26,389 bases of DNA from positions 1 through 26,389 of the forward strand of contig JAKPQU010000350.1 of assembly GCA_029555925.1 (NCBI GenBank), written 5' to 3'. Shown piece after piece: positions 20,259 through 26,389 of this stretch. The notes beneath the pieces were generated by a model, which did not search any database, had not been told where the DNA came from, and was given only the letters and a program-made list of their open reading frames with translations. Source of the DNA: Bacillota bacterium (GTDB lineage: Bacteria; Eremiobacterota; SpSt-956; JAKJGF01). The position numbers and the translations under genes were made by a program. Position 1 is the first letter of the stretch, and every line of letters starts with the position of its first letter.

Positions 20259-21557
20259 TCAAGGATTGTTCCAGAGGAGATATTCCCAGCCCCCTTTTGC
20301 TTTATAAGAACGTTTTTCTTCCTCTATACCTGCCATCCAGAGAATAGCTTTTCTGAGATATTCTCCTCCCCTGTTTGCCATAGAGGATAGATTTTCCGCC
20401 TGTCCTTTCGCCAGAGCTTTTTCTAAATTTTTCATATTCCCCGCTCCATGAACAATTATAGAGCGGCATTCATATAAGGCTCTCATAAACTCAAATGCTT
20501 CTTCTCTTGATATTTCAGGTGAAGTCCAGTGAAGAACGGAAGAACCGTTAAGTCCGAAACGATAACTTAATTCACCTTTTACCGGTTTGTCATCAACAGT
20601 AAGAAGCAGTGATTCCCAGGCAACCACATAGTCTACAAGTTTATCTTCAGGAATGATTCTGTTGGTGCCAAGTATAAAACGTTTCAAAGCAGAATAAAGA
20701 ACACTTGTTTCACTGCAGATTTTCTTTACTGCTCTGTATGAAGATTTTAACGGTTCCACATCCTCTTCATTTATAAAAATTTTCCCCGGAAATACGGGCA
20801 GAAAAAACTGGTAAGTCAGAGGGATATGGTCAAATAAATCTTCCCCTCCTTCGGGATTGATTTTAAAAAAATAAGGGCCTGATTCCATCATGCCTGCTTT
20901 ATAGAGTATTAAAGATGAAAAAACTGTATCACACATAGCTAACAAATTTTCTTTTATCTCTTTCGGAGGGTTAAGCCAGTAAAGTTTTTTATTTTTAACC
21001 TGAACAGTACATCTCAGTTCTGCCATATGCTGTGTAAGATCTATATAAGGCATACCTATTTCCATCATAGACATATTCGGCATTCTATCATTCATTTCTT
21101 TTTCTGTAAGTCGAACCAGAATTACCCCTGGTTCCAGTTCAATTCTATCAAGTGTCATTTCGATTCCGAGAATACGCCTGAAAATTGTATAATCTAAATA
21201 TTTCATGGAAAGGGTTTTAGCAAAATTCTGAATATAGGTTATAGCAAGTAATGAATCAATTTTTCCATGATTAAAAGCTCTCTTAACCATCTCTTCAATA
21301 ATTCCGTCAGGTTTCCCCCATGAACCGGCTTTTTTATGGGCAAATTTGAAATCCTCATCTTCTGAAATAAGAGCATATAATTTTTCATAACATGCCATTT
21401 TTTTAACATCTTTTTTAATACATGGCACAGGTTTATCCTCAAGAACAAGCCGTCCTTCATGACGTATAAACTTCGGATCCCCGGGATAAACTATGTCTAT
21501 AAAATGTTCAATTGAACAGCAGAACTCTTCAATTGCAGTATTTAATTCGTCTGTCAT
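20259..21557 (-). CDS. ApeA-like HEPN domain protein
   Basis: A 432-residue protein with no signal peptide or membrane helix. The N-terminal ~290 residues match nothing I recognise. Residues about 300-410 resemble the ApeA-type HEPN domain: DKLVDYVVAWESLLL, ELSYRFGLNGSSVL, then LYECRSIIVHG with the R-x4-H motif (Arg365, His370) that forms the RNase site of many HEPN proteins. ApeA-like HEPN proteins are known from anti-phage defence, where they cut RNA, but many stand-alone relatives have unknown roles. AAGGGAG lies 5 bases before the ATG. The radical SAM gene ends 60 bases upstream, and the gap carries a GTGAGTA-type repeat. Confidence 0.72.
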   Translation of the reverse strand: MTDELNTAIEEFCCSIEHFIDIVYPGDPKFIRHEGRLVLEDKPVPCIKKDVKKMACYEKLYALISEDEDFKFAHKKAGSWGKPDGIIEEMVKRAFNHGKIDSLLAITYIQNFAKTLSMKYLDYTIFRRILGIEMTLDRIELEPGVILVRLTEKEMNDRMPNMSMMEIGMPYIDLTQHMAELRCTVQVKNKKLYWLNPPKEIKENLLAMCDTVFSSLILYKAGMMESGPYFFKINPEGGEDLFDHIPLTYQFFLPVFPGKIFINEEDVEPLKSSYRAVKKICSETSVLYSALKRFILGTNRIIPEDKLVDYVVAWESLLLTVDDKPVKGELSYRFGLNGSSVLHWTSPEISREEAFEFMRALYECRSIIVHGAGNMKNLEKALAKGQAENLSSMANRGGEYLRKAILWMAGIEEEKRSYKAKGGWEYLLWNNP

Positions 21558-21573
21558 TTTTTACTCCCTTTTA

Positions 21574-21613
21574 AGTGAGTAGTGAATAACATATAACGTT
21601 CACTCACTACTCA
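21574..21613. repeat. GTGAGTA inverted repeat
   Basis: AGTGAGTAGTGAATAAC (21574-21590) is opposed by GTTCACTCACTACTCA (21598-21613); GAGTAGTGA-type arms can pair. It fills the gap between the radical SAM stop and the HEPN start. Confidence 0.6.
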
Positions 21614-21617
21614 GTGT

Positions 21618-23018
21618 TCAATCATTAATAGACGTTATAACCTTCACATCATCAAAAGCTGTCTCGTCTTTTTCTTTAATAGTGGCAAACAATTCAAGAG
21701 ATGACTGAACGGACTTTCTAAAAGAATCACAGTATTCAAGAAAATTCTTTTCCGTTACTTCTCCTCTCTTTACATGGGAATAACACTTGGCGCATAGATG
21801 TGATGCCCAGCACTGAGGACAATGTTTACTGGCAATTTCATAATATTTTTTTACATATTTCTCTACTATTTCATCATCGACAGGTTTTTTATCTATATGA
21901 CCTACAGGGGCATGTTCTGTTCTTTCACAGGCAAAACAATTACCGTTAATATCTACAAAAACCGTATTCAATCCCGGATAACAGCAGGAATTAAGGGGAA
22001 GAAATCCTCTGTTTCCCATGGCTCTCTGGTTTATCTGAACCATTGTCGAAAGATAACATCCGTTATGAAAAGAAGGATTTTCTTTATAGATTTCAGGATA
22101 TTCTTTCCTGAGTTTCTCGAAATCTCCTTTCAATAACTCCTGATTTTCCATAAGGTCATATTTTCTGCAGAAGGCATTATCCGGATCATAGTGCCTTATA
22201 ATATTTAAATTCTTATTTTTAAATAATGGATTACTGTGAAAAAATGTAACAGTTTCGGGCAGATCTGTTGCAGGTGTTACAGTAACATTAAAGCCGATAT
22301 TTTTTTCATAATATTCAGGGTATTTTTCCTTTATGGATTCAAGAATCGATATAATGGCATTAAAAGTACCGTTACCTTTTTCATCAATTCTCACACGATC
22401 CTGGACAGGGCCATCAAAACTTATATTCATTAAAAATTTATTCTTTACTATGAAATCCAGTATATCAGCTTTTTTCAGCATCATACCGTTTGTGGTAACG
22501 GAAAATCCTGTATTCTTATTTAAATCTTTCACTCTCTCTACAACATGTTTTAAGACAGGAAAATTCATAAAAGGTTCTCCTCCGTAAAAAATAACCATCT
22601 GCGGCTGTTTCTGAGGCTCCGCTGTCTTTACGAAGAAAGTATCTATTATTTTATCTGCCATGTCCAGAGACATATGTTTACTCTCATGGGTTCTTTCGTC
22701 CCGAAATGTTCCGGAATAAATACAGTAACTGCAGCGAAGATTGCAGCTATGAGTTATACCGAGAGTAAGTTTGGTAAAACCGAGGTTCATTTCTTCCATA
22801 TCTTTTTTAAAAAGCTCTGGCTCTTGAAGTGGTAATATAGAGTCAGTTATTCCCGCTTCTTCACAGGATTTTTTGATCTTTTCATCCTTTAACTCGCTTA
22901 CATGCCCGTTTACCTCCTGAAGTTTTGCAAATATGTTTTCATCTATATTAAACATATCATTCGTATTGGAATCATACAGATAAGGGGTATTGCTAAAAGA
23001 ACGAAATAAAAGTAACAT
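21618..23018 (-). CDS. SPASM-domain radical SAM peptide maturase
   Basis: A radical SAM enzyme of 466 residues that uses a [4Fe-4S] cluster and S-adenosylmethionine, most likely to modify a peptide. Numbered from the longest frame (start 23027): an N-terminal region of 85 residues, possibly for peptide recognition; the cluster motif CNLRCSYC (Cys 95, 99, 102); GGEP at 149-152; and a C-terminal SPASM region with Cys 348, 349, 364, 367, 403, 406, 412, 415 and 433 for auxiliary clusters. It resembles maturases of Cys-rich peptides (thioether formers). I prefer the ATG at 23018, because AAAGGAG (23034-23028) touches the ATG at 23027 but is 9 bases from 23018. The ABC exporter gene lies upstream. 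No precursor gene is seen next to it. Confidence 0.9.
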   Translation of the reverse strand: MLLLFRSFSNTPYLYDSNTNDMFNIDENIFAKLQEVNGHVSELKDEKIKKSCEEAGITDSILPLQEPELFKKDMEEMNLGFTKLTLGITHSCNLRCSYCIYSGTFRDERTHESKHMSLDMADKIIDTFFVKTAEPQKQPQMVIFYGGEPFMNFPVLKHVVERVKDLNKNTGFSVTTNGMMLKKADILDFIVKNKFLMNISFDGPVQDRVRIDEKGNGTFNAIISILESIKEKYPEYYEKNIGFNVTVTPATDLPETVTFFHSNPLFKNKNLNIIRHYDPDNAFCRKYDLMENQELLKGDFEKLRKEYPEIYKENPSFHNGCYLSTMVQINQRAMGNRGFLPLNSCCYPGLNTVFVDINGNCFACERTEHAPVGHIDKKPVDDEIVEKYVKKYYEIASKHCPQCWASHLCAKCYSHVKRGEVTEKNFLEYCDSFRKSVQSSLELFATIKEKDETAFDDVKVITSIND

Positions 23019-23072
23019 ATGGTTCATCTCCTTTGATCAATTTATGAATTTTTCCGATGTCATTTTTTTATC

Positions 23073-23143
23073 GTGACGCGTAACGCGTGACGCGTGACGG
23101 GTAAGGCATCCCTTCACTCTTCACCCTTCACAACTCACTACTT
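23073..23143. repeat. GTGACGC and TTCACTC repeats overlapping the ABC transporter 3' end
   Basis: GTGACGC, GTAACGC, GTGACGC and GTGACGG run over 23073-23100. A second type, TTCACTC/TTCACCC/TTCACAACTCACTACTT, runs over 23113-23143 and overlaps the last codons and stop (23128-23130) of the ABC transporter gene. Confidence 0.7.
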
Positions 23144-24912
23144 TTCCTGAAAGAATCTTCCTTTACAAGTTCGGAAAATTTCCCTCCCTTCTTTTGAAGC
23201 TCATCAAACGTTCCCTTTTCAATAATAGAACCGGAATCGAGAAAAATTATTTCATCTGCATTCTTAATAGTAGATATACGGTGGGCGATTGTAATCATTG
23301 TTATTTTTCCCTTCAGTCCTTCTATGGCTCTGAAAATTTTACTTTCATTTTCCACATCAAGAGAACTTGTTGCTTCGTCAAGTATAAGAAGAGAAGGATT
23401 CCTCAGTATTGCTCTCGCCAGGGCAATTCTCTGTCTTTCACCGCCTGAAAGACCTGTGCCTCTGTCACCGAGAGGAGTATCCAGACCTGAAGGAAACTTT
23501 TTTATAAAATCCGAGGCAGACAGTTCAAGGGCGTGCCATATTTCTTCTTCTGTAGCAGAAGGTCTGGCCCATAAAAGATTTTCTTTTACAGTACCATGAA
23601 ACAGAAAGGTTTCCTGAGGGACAAAACCTATCGATCTGCGCCAGGCATAAAGATTTTCTCCTCTGAGGGGAACACCGTCTATTAAAATTTCTCCTTCCTG
23701 CGGTTCCAGAAGACCTGTCAGGATATCTATAAGAGTACTTTTACCGGAACCTGAATGGCCTGTAATCGCTATGCTTGAATTTACAGGTATGATAAGATTG
23801 ATATTATTGACGGCTTTTTTTTCTGCTTTATCATATGAAAAAGAAAGGTCTTTTAATTCTATCCCTTTATTTAATACAAGAGGCTTTATATCTGCTTCAA
23901 TCGTATATTCTTCCCGTTGAGATTTTAATTCTTCCGTAACGCGCAAAAAACTTTCCCATGCAGGGAACATGATTAAAAAAAACTGCAATGTCATCTGAAA
24001 ACCTGAAAATAAAGGCCAGACTCTCAGGAATATGACAAATAAAATGATCAATTTTGTGAGACTCTCTGAAAAAACCGTGAGAGACAGGAATACAAAAAGA
24101 GCCATCAGAAAAAACGTTCCGCTGTTATAAATAAAATTTGAATGGGTAAAAAGCTGTACAAACTGAACATATTTTTTTTCTGTATCACGATTTTTGGTAG
24201 AAAACCTGTCTATATGAACCTGTTCTGCTCCGTAGCTCTTCACTTCTTTTATGCCGTTCAGGTGTTCAGTTGCATCGGATAAACTGTCTTTAAGAAGAGT
24301 ATTTAATGTTTCTGCTATATTTCCGAGCTTATTATTTACAGGTCTCAGGAAAATAAAGAACATTATACCTGCAAGAACAGCACAGAGAGTGCCGTAAGGA
24401 GAGATAAAAAAACATATGATTAATTGTACCAGTATAAGAGGGATAGATGTGGAAAATTGAAGTAATGTGGTTGTTCCTAGATCTATCAATTTTAATTCAT
24501 TTGTGAGAGCATTTGCTATGTCGGATTTTCTCCTGCTTACTATTGCCTGCCATTTTGCCATGGCGAACGCTTCATATAACTGTTCACTTAACATTCTCAC
24601 AAAGCCGGCTTTTACCGAAACAATCGTAACACTTATATATTTCTTTATATATTCCTGAATTACGGAAACGATGAGAAATAGTAACAGAACAATAATAAGC
24701 CCGTATTTCCCATTATGAAAATAATTCATAAGAGGTATATTAATCCCCGGCATATCAGGCATGACTTTTGTGATATGAAAAAATGGAATAAGTAACAGTA
24801 CTGACAGGGATTCCAGTCCTGAGTTAAATAAAACTACAAGAAAAAGTAAAAAAATTCTTCTTCCGGAAAATCTATAAAAAGTAGTAAAAAATTTTTTTGT
24901 AGAATCTTTCAT
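23128..24912 (-). CDS. ABC exporter, fused membrane and ATPase domains
   Basis: A 594-residue half-transporter of the MsbA/peptide-exporter type that works as a dimer. Residues about 1-320 hold six membrane helices. The ATPase domain has Walker A GHSGSGKS (385-392), the Q-loop in VPQETF, signature LSGGE (488-492), Walker B LLILDE (508-513) and the H-loop His544; all catalytic residues are present. There is no N-terminal C39 peptidase domain, so it does not cut leader peptides itself. The ATG is 5 bases after the response regulator stop, so the two are co-transcribed. With the radical SAM gene downstream, export of a modified peptide is a fair guess; lipid or drug export is equally possible. 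The last four codons and stop come from a GTGAGTT-type repeat. Confidence 0.92.
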   Translation of the reverse strand: MKDSTKKFFTTFYRFSGRRIFLLFLVVLFNSGLESLSVLLLIPFFHITKVMPDMPGINIPLMNYFHNGKYGLIIVLLLFLIVSVIQEYIKKYISVTIVSVKAGFVRMLSEQLYEAFAMAKWQAIVSRRKSDIANALTNELKLIDLGTTTLLQFSTSIPLILVQLIICFFISPYGTLCAVLAGIMFFIFLRPVNNKLGNIAETLNTLLKDSLSDATEHLNGIKEVKSYGAEQVHIDRFSTKNRDTEKKYVQFVQLFTHSNFIYNSGTFFLMALFVFLSLTVFSESLTKLIILFVIFLRVWPLFSGFQMTLQFFLIMFPAWESFLRVTEELKSQREEYTIEADIKPLVLNKGIELKDLSFSYDKAEKKAVNNINLIIPVNSSIAITGHSGSGKSTLIDILTGLLEPQEGEILIDGVPLRGENLYAWRRSIGFVPQETFLFHGTVKENLLWARPSATEEEIWHALELSASDFIKKFPSGLDTPLGDRGTGLSGGERQRIALARAILRNPSLLILDEATSSLDVENESKIFRAIEGLKGKITMITIAHRISTIKNADEIIFLDSGSIIEKGTFDELQKKGGKFSELVKEDSFRKSSEL

Positions 24913-24917
24913 ATAAA

Positions 24918-25616
24918 TTATTCTTCTGTATCAGGAGATACAAGTTTATATCCGACTCCAAACACTGTTACCAGATATTCAGGTTTCTGAGGGTTTTCTT
25001 CAATTTTCTTTCTTATATTTTTAATATGGGCATCAACAGTTCTGTCATAACCGTCAAATTCATAACCCTGAACCTTTTCTATTATCTGAAGACGACTGTA
25101 AACCTGTCCCGGATTCTGGCAGAGAAGCTCAAATATCTTGAATTCAATAGGAGTAAATTCAATCGGTCTGCCTTTTTTCTTCACCTCATATTTTTTCAGG
25201 TCAACTGTAATTTCGCCAACTTTGATTTCTCTGGAAATATCCTGCACAGGCTGAACTCTTCTCAGGACAGCCTTTACCCTGGCGACTACTTCTTTGGGGC
25301 TAAATGGCTTAGCTATATAATCATCGGCGCCTATTTCAAGGCCTATTAATTTATCTGTCTCTTCATCCCTGGCAGTAAGCATTATAACAGGAATATTTGT
25401 GTCTTTTCTCATCCTTTTTAATACTTCAAAACCATCCAGAACCGGCAGCATCAAATCCAGTATTACTATATCCGGGTTATGTGCTTTTACCGTTATTAAA
25501 GCATCCTGACCGTCATAAGCTGTTAAAACAGTAAAATTCTCCTTTACGAAATAAGCTTTAAGAAGGTCTGTAATTTTTTTGTCATCATCAACAATAAGGA
25601 CAGTATTATTTACCAT
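24918..25616 (-). CDS. OmpR/PhoB-family response regulator
   Basis: A 232-residue DNA-binding response regulator. The receiver domain (1-120) has the acidic pocket DDD (10-12), phosphoacceptor Asp54, Thr81 and Lys103 in AKPF. The winged-helix domain (about 132-228) ends in the typical RTVDAHIKNIRKKIEENP and VFGVGYKL. GGGAGGTG lies 8 bases before the ATG. It follows the histidine kinase by 121 bases (a repeat lies between) and precedes the ABC exporter by 5 bases, so it probably controls its own operon, including the exporter. The signal sensed is unknown. Confidence 0.95.
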   Translation of the reverse strand: MVNNTVLIVDDDKKITDLLKAYFVKENFTVLTAYDGQDALITVKAHNPDIVILDLMLPVLDGFEVLKRMRKDTNIPVIMLTARDEETDKLIGLEIGADDYIAKPFSPKEVVARVKAVLRRVQPVQDISREIKVGEITVDLKKYEVKKKGRPIEFTPIEFKIFELLCQNPGQVYSRLQIIEKVQGYEFDGYDRTVDAHIKNIRKKIEENPQKPEYLVTVFGVGYKLVSPDTEE

Positions 25617-25676
25617 TTTTCTGGCACCTCCCGTAAGATTTTAATAATGTTCAGATGAGAATTTGTTAGAAAAAGT

Positions 25677-25720
25677 AGGGATTAAACCCGTCACGCGTTA
25701 CGCGTTATGCGTTACGATTC
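25677..25720 (-). repeat. Heptad repeat sharing 20 bases with 15290-15309
   Basis: Read on the minus strand: GAATCG, then GTAACGC, ATAACGC, GTAACGC and GTGACGG, ending in GGGTTTAATCCCT. The GAATCG end is shared with the elements at 2401-2489 and 4480-4557; the other end, 25677-25696, is identical over 20 bases to 15290-15309. It lies between histidine kinase and response regulator. Confidence 0.7.
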
Positions 25721-25737
25721 CCATATAAATATGCCTT

Positions 25738-26389
25738 CTATAAAGGTATTACAATACAAAACGTACTCCCTTCATTGAGAACACTTTCTACTTTTATAGT
25801 TCCTCCATGAAGTTCTATAATTTTACGAACAATGGCAAGGCCAAGACCGAGTCCGCCTGTTTTTCTATCCCTTGATTTATCTACACGGTAAAATCTTTCG
25901 AATATATAAGGTAAATCATCAGGAGGTATACCTTTCCCGCTGTCTTTTATTGTAATTTTAACAGATTCTATATTATTTTCCAATACTTTTTCCGTCTTAA
26001 TTTTAATGTGTCCCTTTTGAGGAGTATATTTGATAGCATTTACCAGGAGATTGTATATAACCTGATTGAACCTTTCCGGATCTATAGTGACTTCAGGCTT
26101 TTCTATCTGAAAATCAGTTGTTATATTTATATCTTTTGCATTTCTCTGCATATTTAACATGCCAGTAGAAGCTTCAATAATCTTATTTATATCTATCTTC
26201 TTTTTATTAAGAGTAATTTCTCCTGAATCTGCAAGGGCAAGCTCTTTTATATCTTTTATTATATTATTCAGATATTCTGTTTCTTCCAGTAATGATTTAA
26301 GGTTTTCCTCATTAACTGGTATGATGCCGTCTATCATTCCTTCCAGATTGCCTTTAATTACAGTAATCGGCGTTTTAAGCTCATGAGCA
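25738..26389 (-). CDS. Sensor histidine kinase, C-terminal part (cut by window edge)
   Basis: The 3' end of a two-component sensor kinase; the frame is open through the right edge, so the sensor and membrane part is outside the window. Visible from the edge inward: H-box HELKTP with the phosphoacceptor His codon at 26385-26383, then the HATPase domain with N-box NLLVNAIKYTP, G1 box DSGKGIPP, F-box IFERFYR and G2 box GGLGLGLAIV, near the C-terminus ...STFCIVIPL. All catalytic boxes are intact. The ATG at 26337 inside the frame is after the H-box and is not the start. It lies upstream of the response regulator and is its evident partner. Confidence 0.93.
   Translation of the reverse strand, partial: AHELKTPITVIKGNLEGMIDGIIPVNEENLKSLLEETEYLNNIIKDIKELALADSGEITLNKKKIDINKIIEASTGMLNMQRNAKDINITTDFQIEKPEVTIDPERFNQVIYNLLVNAIKYTPQKGHIKIKTEKVLENNIESVKITIKDSGKGIPPDDLPYIFERFYRVDKSRDRKTGGLGLGLAIVRKIIELHGGTIKVESVLNEGSTFCIVIPL

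Noticed and set aside
231..25720. CRISPR array
   Set aside because: The repeats are 7-base tandem units without spacers of even length, and no cas genes are present.

Overview
The window is A+T-rich bacterial chromosome with no rRNA, tRNA, transposase or phage gene that I can recognise. The coding style (zinc-ribbon-headed Ser/Thr kinases, a zinc-ribbon M48 peptidase, many TPR proteins, a DRG-like TGS GTPase, DUF4127, DUF4416, secreted copper-amine-oxidase-N-type domains) suggests an uncultured, deep-branching, probably anaerobic lineage of the kind seen in candidate phyla. I cannot name the phylum from sequence alone. About 24 protein genes are visible, plus one gene remnant.

Layout. 272-4442 (+): a TGS-domain GTPase, thioredoxin reductase trxB, a 65-codon remnant of a phytoene-desaturase-like oxidoreductase on the other strand, then a THUMP-type RNA methyltransferase with DUF4416. 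4623-8535 (-): a membrane-anchored zinc-ribbon Ser/Thr kinase, then a two-gene unit of a duplicated-domain protein and a zinc-ribbon M48 peptidase. 9058-11211 (+): a tight operon of a 53-residue six-cysteine protein, an exported stalk/Ig-like protein and MreB. 11521-15999 (-): a HyuA-type hydantoinase/oxoprolinase translationally coupled to DUF4127, and an exported TPR protein. 16534-19596 (+): a zinc-ribbon Ser/Thr kinase fused in one reading frame to a PilM-like actin-fold domain, followed by a TPR protein. 19605-26389 (-): a histidine kinase (cut by the window edge), response regulator, ABC exporter, SPASM radical SAM enzyme, ApeA-like HEPN protein and a TerB-like protein.

How the parts may work together. 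The kinase-PilM fusion would tie phospho-signalling directly to type IV pilus/secretion assembly, and the TPR protein behind it is a likely partner. The right end looks like a sensor-controlled peptide modification and export locus (two-component system, ABC exporter, radical SAM maturase), but no precursor peptide gene is visible beside it.

The gaps between genes are unusual. Nearly all carry short heptad-based repeats of three types (GTGACGC, GTGTCGG and GTGAGTA-like), often arranged as hairpins and often touching stop codons or ribosome-binding sites. Several copies share flanking sequence, so they look like dispersed elements rather than simple slippage products. Plausible sigma-70-type promoters are listed where both boxes and spacing are good; two have operator-like dyads.
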